Positions 52,853 to 61,218 of a DNA stretch of 64,000 nucleotides are shown one piece after another. The notes beneath the pieces are model-generated. The model saw only the letters and a program-made list of their open reading frames with translations. It was not told where the DNA came from and searched no databases. Both the position numbers and the translations under genes were made by a program. The DNA is from Rhodoblastus sp963748385 (GTDB taxonomy: Bacteria > Pseudomonadota > Alphaproteobacteria > Rhizobiales > Beijerinckiaceae): positions 1 through 64,000 of the forward strand of contig CAVVIQ010000016.1 in assembly GCA_963748385.1 (NCBI GenBank), written 5' to 3'. Every line of letters begins with the position of its first letter. The first letter of the stretch is position 1.

Positions 52853-54601
52853 TCAAACCACCCGGATCGACGACATTTCCTGGCCGTCGGGATCGACCAC
52901 ATGCACCGCGCAGGCGATGCAGGGGTCGAAGGAATGGATGGTGCGCTGGATTTCCAGCGGCTGGGTCGGAACCGCCAGAGTGTGGTGGTCCTGGAGCGCC
53001 GCTTCATAGGCGCCGGGCTGCCCCGTCGCGTCGCGCGGGCCGGCGTTCCAGGTGCTCGGCACCACCGCCTGGTAATTGTCGATCTTGCCGTTCTTGATGA
53101 CGATCCAGTGCCCGAGCGCTCCGCGCGGAGCCTCCATGGCGCCGAAGCCGCGCGCCTCCGAAGGCCAGGTCGAGGGATCCCACATCGCCTCGTTGTGCAC
53201 CGCCACGTCGCCGTTGCGGATATTGGCCATGAGCGCGTCGAGCCAGCCCTCCATCTGATCGGCGATGATCTTGGATTCGAGCGTACGCGACGCGGTGCGG
53301 CCGAGCGTGGAGAACAGCGCGGTCAGCGGCAGGTCGAGCTTCTTCAGCGCCATGCCCGCCAGCTCGCGGGTCTGTTCGTGGCCCTTCGCATAGAGCATCA
53401 GCACGCGCGCCAGCGGCCCGACCTCGATCGCCTTGCCGCGCCAGCGTGGCGACTTGAGCCAGGAATAGGATTTTTCCACCTCGAGCTGCTCGAACGGCGG
53501 CTGCGGGCCGGTATAGGCCAGATTGGTCTCGCCGTCGTAAGGGTGGAGACCCGCCGTCTTGCCCGCGGAATAATCGTACCAGCTATGGGCGGCGAATTCC
53601 TGGATCTGCTTGGGATCGTTGAGATCGACCGGCTCGATATGGGAGAGATCTCGCCCGACGATCACGCCTGCCGGGATCAGCAGGTTATTGCTGTTGGCGC
53701 GGCCGTCGGCGGGGAAGTCGCCATAGGTCATGAAATTGCCCAGGCCCTCGCCGCGCGTGAACCAATCCTTGTAGAAGCCCGCGATCGCCAGGGTGTCCGG
53801 CAGATAGACCTGATCGACGAAATCGCGCATCGACTGGATGATGCTGCGCACCTGGTTGAGCGTGACGATATTCACCGCGGTCGCGGCGCTGCCGCTGCCA
53901 ATTTCTCCCGGCCCGGCGCTGATCGGCGACGGCGCGCCGCCGACCAGGAAATTGGGATGCGGGTTCTTGCCGCCGAAGATCGTGTGGATCTGGACGACGG
54001 TGCGCTGCCAGGCGAGCGCCTCGAGATAATGCGCCACGGCCATCAGATTGGCCTCGGGCGGCAGCTTGTAGCCCGGATTGCCCCAGAAGCCATTGGCGAA
54101 AATGCCGAGCTGGCCGCTGTTCACGAAAGTCTGCAGGCGTTTCTGGACATCCGAGAAATAGCCGGGGCTCGACTTGGCGTAGGAGGAAATGCTTTGCGCC
54201 AGGGCCGAAGTGGCCTTGGGGTCGGCCTTGAGCGCCGAGACCACATCCACCCAGTCCAGGGCGTGGAGGTGATAGAAATGCATGACATGGTCATGCACAT
54301 ATTGCGCGGCGATCATCAGATTGCGGATCAGCTGGGCGTTGGGCGGAATGTCGTAGCCCAGCGCATTTTCCACCGAGCGCACCGAGGCCAGGCCGTGAAC
54401 CAGGGTGCAGACGCCGCAGATACGCTGGGCGAAGGCCCAGGCTTCGCGCGGATCGCGCCCTTTCAGGATCAGTTCGATGCCGCGCACCATGGTGCCGGAG
54501 GAATAGGCCTGGCGGATGGAATTGCCTTCGCCCAGTTCGGCTTCGATTCGCAGGTGGCCTTCGATCCGGGTGATCGGGTCCACGACGATGCGGTTGCTCA
54601 T
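52853..54601 (-). CDS. hynL: [NiFe] hydrogenase large subunit (Isp-type, group 1)
   Basis: 582 residues. The Ni-Fe site cysteines are visible: RICGVC with Cys62 and Cys65 near the N terminus, and DPCIACAVH near residue 561-567. After that His a tail of 15 residues (VVDPDGQEMSSIRVV) should be removed by the HupD-type protease encoded in the same unit. The sequence is of the membrane-linked uptake group. It is the last gene of the operon, 34 bases after isp2. The isp1/isp2 genes between small and large subunits mark this as a HynS-Isp1-Isp2-HynL complex as in purple sulfur bacteria. Confidence 0.95.
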   Translation of the reverse strand: MSNRIVVDPITRIEGHLRIEAELGEGNSIRQAYSSGTMVRGIELILKGRDPREAWAFAQRICGVCTLVHGLASVRSVENALGYDIPPNAQLIRNLMIAAQYVHDHVMHFYHLHALDWVDVVSALKADPKATSALAQSISSYAKSSPGYFSDVQKRLQTFVNSGQLGIFANGFWGNPGYKLPPEANLMAVAHYLEALAWQRTVVQIHTIFGGKNPHPNFLVGGAPSPISAGPGEIGSGSAATAVNIVTLNQVRSIIQSMRDFVDQVYLPDTLAIAGFYKDWFTRGEGLGNFMTYGDFPADGRANSNNLLIPAGVIVGRDLSHIEPVDLNDPKQIQEFAAHSWYDYSAGKTAGLHPYDGETNLAYTGPQPPFEQLEVEKSYSWLKSPRWRGKAIEVGPLARVLMLYAKGHEQTRELAGMALKKLDLPLTALFSTLGRTASRTLESKIIADQMEGWLDALMANIRNGDVAVHNEAMWDPSTWPSEARGFGAMEAPRGALGHWIVIKNGKIDNYQAVVPSTWNAGPRDATGQPGAYEAALQDHHTLAVPTQPLEIQRTIHSFDPCIACAVHVVDPDGQEMSSIRVV

Positions 54602-54635
54602 CGCATTTTCCTCGGTGCGGGTGTTCCGTCAGATT

Positions 54636-55943
54636 TCAGTCTTCGAGATGGTCGGCCACAAGCTCCAGCAGGCTTTCGACCTTCTGGTCCCATTTGTCGT
54701 GCTTGGCGCCGAGCGTCAGAGTGATCCGGCACTGGCCGCAGGCGGTGACGAAATGCTGCGTCTTGGCCTTTTCGACCTGCTTGCGCTTGATCTCGAAAGC
54801 CTTGAAGCGCAGCGGATCGGCGCGGACGTTGGAGACGACGCCGCCGCCGCCGCCGCAGCACCACGCCAGTTCGCCATGGTCTTCGAATTCCGTGAGGTCG
54901 AGGCCCAGACTTTTGAGCACCGCGCGCGGCGCCTCCGTGACTCCGCCACGCCGCGCCAGCTGGCAGGGATCGTGGAAGCAGGTGGTCTCGTCCATCTTCT
55001 TCAGCTTGATCCGGCCGCTAGTGACGACTTCGGCCAGGAATTCGGTCATGTGGATGATGCGGAGCGGCAGCTTCTTGCCATACCAGCGCGCCGCCTCCCA
55101 ACGCGCCGCGCCATAGGCGTGGCCGCATTCGGGCAGGATCAGGGTGTGCGCGCCGATGGCTATGGCGTTGTCGATGATCTTGCGGGTCATCTTCTCCTGA
55201 AGCGGGAGGTCGCCGTTGATGTAGCCGATGTTGGAAGCCTCGAAGCCCTCGGTCGAATAGGTCCAGCTCACGCCGATCTTGTTGAGGATCTTGGCGACGT
55301 CGGACAGAGCCTTGGTGTGCTCGGTCAGTTCGGCCGGGGCGACGGTGACGACGTAATCCGCCTTGGGCAGATCGACATTCATCGGCACGCCGTGCTCCTC
55401 GCCCGCGTCGCGGATGATGTCGGCGAAATCTTCCGAGGGCGAGGCCGGGCTGCCCCAGGCCTTGGTGGTGCGATCCATCAGCTCCAGGCGATCCGGCACC
55501 AGCCCGGCTTTATACATGCCGTGCCGCGCCTCCTTGATCAGTTCGGCGATGTCGATGCCCATCGGACAGGCCAGGGTGCAGCGCCCGCACAGGGTGCAGC
55601 CGTCATAGATCAGCGATTCCCATTCCTGCAGCATCTCGGCGGAGACATTGGATTTCAGGCCGAACAGCCGATAGACCGGGGCGAAGGGTCCGACATGGCG
55701 GTGATAGGCCTGTTCGAACGGCCTGAGCTTGTTGATCGGCGTATATTTCGGGTCGCCGGTCGTGACATAAAAATGGCAGGCCGTGGAGCACATGCCGCAG
55801 CGCACGCAGGATTCCATATGGATCGCCGCGGTGCGCGCGAAGTCGCGCACGAAGGCCTGCATGGCGGCGTCGCGGCGGTCCGAGTCGGCGCGTTCGCCCT
55901 GCACGTCGTAAGCGACGCCCGAGGCTGTCGTCTTGGCGGTCAT
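54636..55943 (-). CDS. isp2: Isp2, HdrD/GlpC-like iron-sulfur subunit of the hydrogenase
   Basis: 435 residues, cytoplasmic. Two [4Fe-4S] ferredoxin motifs, CVRCGMCSTACHF (near 43-55) and CTLCGRCTLACPMG (near 115-128), precede two CCG-type domains (LPECGHAYGAARW; CFHDPCQLARR with WCCGGGGGVV). This layout equals HdrD or GlpC and is what Isp2 proteins have. In the proposed complex it receives electrons from the membrane cytochrome Isp1 and could pass them to a cytoplasmic disulfide or other acceptor. Start overlaps the isp1 stop by four bases. Confidence 0.88.
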   Translation of the reverse strand: MTAKTTASGVAYDVQGERADSDRRDAAMQAFVRDFARTAAIHMESCVRCGMCSTACHFYVTTGDPKYTPINKLRPFEQAYHRHVGPFAPVYRLFGLKSNVSAEMLQEWESLIYDGCTLCGRCTLACPMGIDIAELIKEARHGMYKAGLVPDRLELMDRTTKAWGSPASPSEDFADIIRDAGEEHGVPMNVDLPKADYVVTVAPAELTEHTKALSDVAKILNKIGVSWTYSTEGFEASNIGYINGDLPLQEKMTRKIIDNAIAIGAHTLILPECGHAYGAARWEAARWYGKKLPLRIIHMTEFLAEVVTSGRIKLKKMDETTCFHDPCQLARRGGVTEAPRAVLKSLGLDLTEFEDHGELAWCCGGGGGVVSNVRADPLRFKAFEIKRKQVEKAKTQHFVTACGQCRITLTLGAKHDKWDQKVESLLELVADHLED

Positions 55944-56599
55944 AGTTGCGCTCCTCTATGTCCGAAGCGAACGCCCGTCGCTCCGCGCGACAGAACGAAC
56001 AGGAAGGCGTGCATCAGCTTGCCGAAGGGGAACCAGATCAGCATGGCGCAGACGCTCAGGATATGGAGCGACAGCATGGTCTCGTAGCGCGCGCCGATAT
56101 GGGCGGTGGCTGCGAGCCCGGTGGCGACCGGCAGGAAGGTCAGAAGCCAGCTGATGTAATCGTTGGGCCGCGAGATCAGCTTCAGCACCGGGCTGGTCAG
56201 GCGATAGACGAGCGCGGCGACCAGCGAGGCCGCCGTAAGCGCCCCGACGCCGGTGATCATGCCGCTGGGAAGGCCGGGCCAGGAGACGCCGAACAGGCTT
56301 TTCAGCAAGACGATGTGGGGCACGAACAGGAACACGACGATCGCGAGGCCGATGTGGAAGACGTAGCCGTTGACGGTCGTGAACATCCCCTCCTTCAGGA
56401 AGGTTCGGTGCGGGATCATCTTGCCGAAGACCGCGCGGATCGCAGAGAGCCAGTTCGGAGCCGAGCCCTCGCGCGGCGGAGAATAGTCACGCCAGGGCGG
56501 CAGGGCGAGCAGGCCGACGAGGCGCCATACGACGCCCAGGACGAATATCGCCAAAGAGAAGGTCAGCGCCGGGCCGCGGGCGAATGCGAGCAGTTCCAT
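55940..56599 (-). CDS. isp1: Isp1, NarI-like membrane cytochrome b of the hydrogenase
   Basis: 219 residues with about five membrane segments (ALTFSLAIFVLGVVWRLVGL; FHIGLAIVVFLFVPHIVLLK; TGVGALTAASLVAALVYRLT; LLTFLPVATGLAATAHIGAR; MLSLHILSVCAMLIWFPFGK). His residues in VFHIGL, VPHI, TAHIG and SLHILS are placed as in the two-heme NarI family. It would take electrons from HynS on the periplasmic side. It begins three bases after the hynS stop and overlaps isp2 by four bases. Confidence 0.85.
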   Translation of the reverse strand: MELLAFARGPALTFSLAIFVLGVVWRLVGLLALPPWRDYSPPREGSAPNWLSAIRAVFGKMIPHRTFLKEGMFTTVNGYVFHIGLAIVVFLFVPHIVLLKSLFGVSWPGLPSGMITGVGALTAASLVAALVYRLTSPVLKLISRPNDYISWLLTFLPVATGLAATAHIGARYETMLSLHILSVCAMLIWFPFGKLMHAFLFVLSRGATGVRFGHRGAQL

Positions 56600-56602
56600 G
56601 GC

Positions 56603-57682
56603 TCACTCCTTCTCTTTCTCTTTTTCAAGCGAGGCGAGGTAAGACTTCTGATGGGCGCGGGCGGCGAGCCCGGCCCCGGCGCCAAGGGCCGCGCCGGCGA
56701 GCGCCGCTCCGGCCAGCATCGGCCCCATCGCGCCGAGCGGCGTCGACAGCGGCCGGTAGAAGCCGCCCTGGTCCCAGAAATCCGGCTCGGAACAGCCGAG
56801 ACAGCCATGCCCGGACTGGATCGGGAAGGACACGCCGCCGTTCCATTTCACCGTGGCGCAGGAATTATAGGTCACCGGCCCCTTGCAGCCGACCTTGAAG
56901 AGACAGAAGCCCTGCCGCGCGCCGGCGTCGTCGAAGCCGTCGGCGAACTCGCCACGCTCATAGAACGGACGGCGGTAGCAGCGGTCATGGATCGTCTCGC
57001 CAAAAAAGGCCTTCGGCCGGCCGAGGTGATCGAGTTCGGGAATTTTCCCGAAGGAGAGAACATAGGCGAGGGCGCCGGTCATGGCCTCCGGGATCGGCGG
57101 GCAGCCGGAAATATTGATCAGCGGCTTGTCGCCGACCAGCGTGGAGATCGGAACCGCGCCGGTGGGATTGGGATTGGCTTTGGGAATGCCGCCGAACGCG
57201 GCGCAGGTGCCGACCGCCACCACCGCGAAAGCGTCCTTCACGGTGTCTGCGAGAATCTGTTGATTGGTCTTGCCGGCGATGGTCGCGTAGACGCCGCCGT
57301 CCTTCAACGGCACAGAACCGTCCACGACGACGATATATTTGCCCTTGTTGGCGGCCATCGCCGCCTTGCGGGCCTCCTCGGCCGCCTCGCCCGACACGGC
57401 CATCAGGGTCTCGTGGTAATCGAGCGAGATGAAATCGAAAATCAGGTTCTCGAGCGTCGGCGCAAAGGAACGGGTCAGCGACTCGGTGCAGCCGGTGCAT
57501 TCCTGGAACGACAGCCAGATCACCGACTGGCGCCGCGCCGCCGCGAGGCCCTCGGCGAGGGCTTCGGCCGCGGAAGGCGGAAGCGCCATGAGCGAGGCGA
57601 TATAGGAGCCGTATTTCAGAAAGGCGCGCCGCGACACGCCGCGACTTTGCATTTCGCCGGCAAGGGTGTCGTCATGTTTCAT
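56603..57682 (-). CDS. hynS: [NiFe] hydrogenase small subunit with Tat signal
   Basis: 359 residues. A twin-arginine signal (SRRAFLKYGSYIASLMALPP) directs export. The proximal cluster Cys are in ECTGCTES, VGTCAAFG and ISGCPPIPEA, the distal one in IHDRCYRRPFYERGEF with FCLFKVGCKGPVTYNSC, and the medial one near SGHGCLGCSEPDFW. A C-terminal hydrophobic helix (AMGPMLAGAALAGAALGAGA) anchors it on the periplasmic face. Start overlaps the upstream hyaF-like stop by eleven bases. Partner of hynL. Confidence 0.93.
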   Translation of the reverse strand: MKHDDTLAGEMQSRGVSRRAFLKYGSYIASLMALPPSAAEALAEGLAAARRQSVIWLSFQECTGCTESLTRSFAPTLENLIFDFISLDYHETLMAVSGEAAEEARKAAMAANKGKYIVVVDGSVPLKDGGVYATIAGKTNQQILADTVKDAFAVVAVGTCAAFGGIPKANPNPTGAVPISTLVGDKPLINISGCPPIPEAMTGALAYVLSFGKIPELDHLGRPKAFFGETIHDRCYRRPFYERGEFADGFDDAGARQGFCLFKVGCKGPVTYNSCATVKWNGGVSFPIQSGHGCLGCSEPDFWDQGGFYRPLSTPLGAMGPMLAGAALAGAALGAGAGLAARAHQKSYLASLEKEKEKE

Positions 57683-58097
57683 GCGGCGTCTCCACGATCC
57701 CGTGTTTGAGTTCGAGCGCTTTCGCCATGTCGCGCGCCGCGCTTTCGGCGTCGCGCCGGTCCGCGAGCAGGATTTTGGGGCAGGCGGAAATTTCGATCAG
57801 GTCGGTCGCGATCGCGTCCGCGCCGAAATGGCGCACCCGCCAAACGCCTGAAAATTGCGTTTCCCAGACCTCGGTGCGGCCGATGACCTCGATGGTCGCG
57901 CTGACCTCGCCGCGGCCGAGGAAATCGTCGAGCGCCGCGCGGTCGCCGTTCGACATCGGCAGGCCGCCGAGATCGATCGTCGCCGTTTCCCCGGTTTCCG
58001 CGAATTGGGTCAGCCTGGCGAGCGTTTCCCAGATCAGGGCGGCGGCGAAGCCGGCGTCCGGCTCCATTGGTTCGGTCGCGGCGCAAGTGGAAGTCAT
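57672..58097 (-). CDS. Hydrogenase expression/formation protein (HyaF/HupH C-terminal type)
   Basis: 141 residues from ATG 58097. The stretch VIGRTEVWETQFSGVWRVRH and TDLIEISACPKILLADRRD is that of the HupH/HyaF C-terminal domain, found in a family thought to assist small-subunit iron-sulfur maturation. The standard proteins are about 280 residues; here only one domain is present. Start overlaps the hupD stop by four bases and its stop overlaps hynS, so it is firmly in the operon. Confidence 0.8.
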   Translation of the reverse strand: MTSTCAATEPMEPDAGFAAALIWETLARLTQFAETGETATIDLGGLPMSNGDRAALDDFLGRGEVSATIEVIGRTEVWETQFSGVWRVRHFGADAIATDLIEISACPKILLADRRDAESAARDMAKALELKHGIVETPHET

Positions 58098-58558
58098 GAC
58101 GCCCAGCCCTCGATCAGAGCGCGCGCCGCGCGCCGCATCTCGGGAATGGCCGAGGCGACGGCCGTCGTCGGCTCCAGCCCCCATTCGATGCGGTCCGGCT
58201 CGACGCCGATCAGCGCCCGGCGCTCGGGCTTGCGGCCGAGCAGTTCCGCCGTGGCGAGAAGGTCGAACAAGGCGACCTCATGCGCGGTTTTCTTCTTGCC
58301 GGAAAGCTGGGCGTCCATTTCCTCGCCCATGAAGGTCCGCACCGAACCGGGCTCGGCCCCGAAGCTCGCGGCGTCGAAAACGATCAAGGCGCCGCAGGAC
58401 TCGACCTCCACCAGCAGGGACAGGCCGAGCGTACCGCCGTCCAGCACTTTCAGGGCTTCATCTTCGAGAGGATCGAACCCGCGCGCCGCGTGAACGCCGG
58501 CGCCGTCGTCGGACATCAGCACATTGCCAATTCCCAGCACTAGGACAGGATGCGTCAT
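58094..58558 (-). CDS. hupD: Hydrogenase maturation protease (HyaD/HupD family)
   Basis: 154 residues from ATG 58558 (MTHPVLVLGIGNVLMSDDGA), a typical nickel-dependent protease N terminus. The two acidic residues (Asp in MSDDGAGV and the second in IVFDAASFGAEPGS) and a His in KTAHEVALF bind nickel in the large-subunit precursor. It should cut the 15-residue HynL tail. It is the first gene of the operon and lies just downstream of a sigma-54-like element. Protease genes usually follow the structural genes, so this position is unusual. Confidence 0.88.
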   Translation of the reverse strand: MTHPVLVLGIGNVLMSDDGAGVHAARGFDPLEDEALKVLDGGTLGLSLLVEVESCGALIVFDAASFGAEPGSVRTFMGEEMDAQLSGKKKTAHEVALFDLLATAELLGRKPERRALIGVEPDRIEWGLEPTTAVASAIPEMRRAARALIEGWAS

Positions 58559-58604
58559 GAGCCCTCGTCCCCGAACGTCCATTTCAGACAGTTTATTGTC
58601 GAGC

Positions 58605-58620
58605 TGCAGGATTCGCGCCT
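58605..58620 (-). promoter_or_regulatory. Candidate sigma-54 promoter for the hydrogenase operon
   Basis: On the minus strand the bases read AGGCGCGAATCCTGCA. Compared with the TGGCACR-N4-TTGCW consensus, the GG and GC pairs have the right spacing; GGC, CG and TGCA agree, while T1, A5 and T12 differ. It lies about 47 bases before the hupD ATG. The flanking GTTTATT (58591-58597) and AATAAAC (58632-58638) form an inverted repeat around it. Sigma-54 control of uptake-hydrogenase genes is established in several alphaproteobacteria; here it is an inference. Confidence 0.5.
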
Positions 58621-58683
58621 TGACCTGGATTAATAAACGGCATGGCGCCTTCGGCCAACATCGATTTTCGGAATGAGGGCGGC

Positions 58684-58715
58684 AAAAAAACAGGGCCGGC
58701 GCGGAGCCGGCCCTG
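58684..58715 (-). terminator. Intrinsic terminator after the fadL-like gene
   Basis: A ten-base stem CAGGGCCGGC/GCCGGCCCTG with loop GCGGA on the minus strand, followed by seven T (A-run at 58684-58690 on the plus strand). It ends the OmpP1/FadL transcript. Confidence 0.8.
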
Positions 58716-58740
58716 ACGCAAAGCGCTTAGGCTGCGCAGA

Positions 58741-60051
58741 TCAATATTTGGCGAGGACGGCCTTGGGCTGTTCCCAGTGATAGGTGTAGCCGAGGGTGAG
58801 CTGGAGCTCCGAGAGCCAGATGTTGATGTTGGAATATGGGTTGTAGCCATAGCCAAACAGGTACTCCTGCCCGGCGACGGCAACTCGCGGCGAATAGAGC
58901 GCCGAGAAGTCAACTGACGAATTCGGGGCGCAGAAATAGGAGAAGCCGGCGCCGATGTGGCTGGTGGTGGTCCCCGGCGCCAGAATGTTGAACATCACAT
59001 TGGCCGCGCTGATCGGCTGGGTGCTGTAGGCGTAGCCGGCGCGCAGGGTCAGGCGGTCGCTGTAGGCCCACTCGAAGCTGATGCCGACCACGTCGACATC
59101 CTTCCAGCCGAAGCCGGGACCATTCGCCGAGCCCAGCGGGAAGGGCCCGCTGGGAACCATGGGATTGTTGATCGAAGCCACGCCCGAATAGAAGATGTGC
59201 TTCCAATCCACCATCACGGCCAGGGTCGGCATCACCTTGTACGAGGCGCCGACGCCAACCGTGCCGGGAACGTTGAAATTGCCTTGCTGGGCGAACAGGC
59301 CCTGGTAGTTGCCGAAACCGGAGGACCAGATCGGCGTCGAGCCCTGCAACGAGAACGAGAGCGCGTCGTTGACATGATAGATCGCGCCCGCGCGCACGCC
59401 CGCGCCGACCGACCAGGACGGCGAATGGTTGGTCACCAGGGCGGGGTCCTCCGACAACGCCTCGAAGGCGGTGAGGCCGTAGGCCGAGAACATCTGGATG
59501 GCCAAGACCGGCGCGATGCCGACCTCGAAATTGCCGAAGCGATGGGCGTAGCCGATGGAAATCAGGCCCTGGTTGAGATCGACGCCGGTGCGGCCGCCGC
59601 AGAACACGCCAGTATAGGGTCCGCAGTGGGGATTGTAGAGACCGCCGGAGTAGGTGGTGTTCATGCCGCCATTGCCGACCATGGTGACGCCCCAGGCCTG
59701 ATCGGCGTCGATCTGATGCGAATAGCCCAGCGAGGGAAGCACGAAGGCGTTGCGCTCGCTGTTCACGTTCCCCGGAGCGACAAACTCGGTGCCCGACGCG
59801 TTATAGCCGCGCCAGGGCATGAACAGGGAAATGTCGCCGTTGAACTGATCGCCGACATCGACGAGGCCGGCGGGGTTATTGGCGTTGGTGAAGGAATCCC
59901 CCGGATTGGCGGAATCGATGCCGGCGAGGCCCTGGTCGCGGGCGCCCGCGCCTTCCAGGAAATAGCCTTCCGTCGCACGGGCGACGCCCGCCGAAGCGGC
60001 CAAGGACAGCGCGGCCAGGCTCACGCCGAGCAGATGACGCCATTTTTGCAT
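58741..60051 (-). CDS. OmpP1/FadL-family outer membrane transporter
   Basis: 436 residues. Signal peptide (LGVSLAALSLAASAGVARAT) followed by the family N terminus EGYFLEGAGARDQGLAGIDS and the AN NPAGL-type motif FTNANNPAGLVDVGDQF. The remainder is an alternating beta-strand pattern of a 14-strand barrel ending in the aromatic-rich LTLGYTYHWEQPKAVLAKY. The family moves hydrophobic compounds such as fatty acids or hydrocarbons across the outer membrane; the cargo here is unknown. ATG at 60051 follows GAGGGGGA. A terminator lies 26 bases past the stop. Confidence 0.85.
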   Translation of the reverse strand: MQKWRHLLGVSLAALSLAASAGVARATEGYFLEGAGARDQGLAGIDSANPGDSFTNANNPAGLVDVGDQFNGDISLFMPWRGYNASGTEFVAPGNVNSERNAFVLPSLGYSHQIDADQAWGVTMVGNGGMNTTYSGGLYNPHCGPYTGVFCGGRTGVDLNQGLISIGYAHRFGNFEVGIAPVLAIQMFSAYGLTAFEALSEDPALVTNHSPSWSVGAGVRAGAIYHVNDALSFSLQGSTPIWSSGFGNYQGLFAQQGNFNVPGTVGVGASYKVMPTLAVMVDWKHIFYSGVASINNPMVPSGPFPLGSANGPGFGWKDVDVVGISFEWAYSDRLTLRAGYAYSTQPISAANVMFNILAPGTTTSHIGAGFSYFCAPNSSVDFSALYSPRVAVAGQEYLFGYGYNPYSNINIWLSELQLTLGYTYHWEQPKAVLAKY

Positions 60052-60366
60052 TATTTCCCCCTCGATGGATGTTCTGACGGAATGTTTCGAATGATTTCCG
60101 CGGCCCGGCCAAATCCGTGTGACGCGTTGATGTCGAACGATAACATCGGAGAAGATGAAAGAATGTCGCGTTTTTGCAACACCGCCTCATATTCGCTCAA
60201 TTTCGGCCAAAAAGCCGCCCGCGGCAGGCGAAATGTCTCGCGTCCCGAATGTGATCGCCTCAAGTCCGCACGGCGAAACCCCGCGCCTGAATGACTTGAC
60301 CACATGGTTTGACTGCATATATTCGATATTCTTAATATATTAACGGCGCGAAACGGAGCGGAACTT
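60052..60366. other. Intergenic region between divergent fadL-like and tauE-like genes
   Basis: About 315 bases without a gene. It holds the fadL-like leader with GAGGGGG on the minus strand and, towards the right, an AT-rich tract with a promoter-like sequence for the exporter gene (60309-60338). No other structure seen. Confidence 0.55.
60309..60338 (+). promoter_or_regulatory. Candidate sigma-70-type promoter for the TauE/SafE gene
   Basis: TTGACT at 60309-60314 and TAATAT at 60333-60338, separated by 18 bases, in the only AT-rich tract of the gap. The start codon is 29 bases downstream. Confidence 0.5.
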
Positions 60367-61167
60367 TTGGTCTTTTCTTTCGCGGACGGCGCCGCCCTCC
60401 TCTCGGGCGCGATCGTCGGCTTCGTCCTTGGCCTGATCGGGGGCGGCGGGTCGATCCTCGCCACGCCGCTGCTTTATTATTTCGTCGGCGTCGCCGATCC
60501 GCACATCGCCATCGGCACGGGCGCGGCGGCGGTGTCGGTCAGCGCCCTGGCCAATCTCCTGAGCCATGCGCGCGCGGGCCGCGTGCGTTGGGCCAGCGCC
60601 CTCGTTTTCGCCTTGGCCGGCGTGATCGGCGCGTTCATCGGCTCCACGCTCGGCAAGATGGTCGACGGGCAGAAGCTGCTCGTTCTGTTCGGCGCGCTGA
60701 TGCTGGTCGTCGCGGCGCAGATGGCCTTCAAGGGCGCGACGCCGGCGCCAGGAGACGCCCGCCCGGCCGCGCACAACGCGGCAAAGCCGCTTCCCGCCTT
60801 GCTGGGAATCGGCGCGGTGGTCGGAATTCTGTCCGGCTTTTTCGGCATTGGCGGCGGTTTCCTGGTCGTTCCCGGCATCCTCGCCGCCACCGCCATGCCG
60901 ATGATCAACGCCATCGCCTCGTCGCTGGTCTCGGTCGCCGCTCTCGGCGCGACGACCGCCGCCAGTTACGCATGGTCCGGTCTGGTGGATTGGCGGTTCG
61001 CCGCCCTGCTTGTCGTCGGCGGCCTTTTCGGAGGGCTGTTCGGCGCGCGGCTCGCCGGGCTTCTCGCCGTCCGTCGCCGGCTTCTGATCGAAATTTTCGC
61101 CGTCGCCGTCGCCGGCGTCGGATTATATGTCATCGCTCGCGGCGCCTCGGCGCTGATGAAGGCGTGA
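60367..61167 (+). CDS. TauE/SafE family sulfite/organosulfonate exporter
   Basis: 266 residues, about eight membrane segments. Family motifs at the start of each half: LLSGAIVGFVLGLIGGGGSI and AVVGILSGFFGIGGGFLVVP. Starts at TTG 60367 with GGAG eight bases upstream. Members export sulfite, sulfoacetate or related anions; others act in sulfur compound uptake, so direction and cargo are not certain. It precedes the trpD2-cysG pair by about 50 bases, and siroheme-dependent sulfite metabolism would be a sensible link, though not proven. Confidence 0.82.
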   Translation: MVFSFADGAALLSGAIVGFVLGLIGGGGSILATPLLYYFVGVADPHIAIGTGAAAVSVSALANLLSHARAGRVRWASALVFALAGVIGAFIGSTLGKMVDGQKLLVLFGALMLVVAAQMAFKGATPAPGDARPAAHNAAKPLPALLGIGAVVGILSGFFGIGGGFLVVPGILAATAMPMINAIASSLVSVAALGATTAASYAWSGLVDWRFAALLVVGGLFGGLFGARLAGLLAVRRRLLIEIFAVAVAGVGLYVIARGASALMKA

Positions 61168-61218
61168 CGCCCGCGCCGCCTTTGCTAATATAGAACGAAC
61201 CATCAGGGAAAAAACGCC

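Noticed and set aside
52901..54724. 607-codon plus-strand frame opposite hynL
   Set aside because: Antisense to the hydrogenase large subunit; no homology-like pattern.
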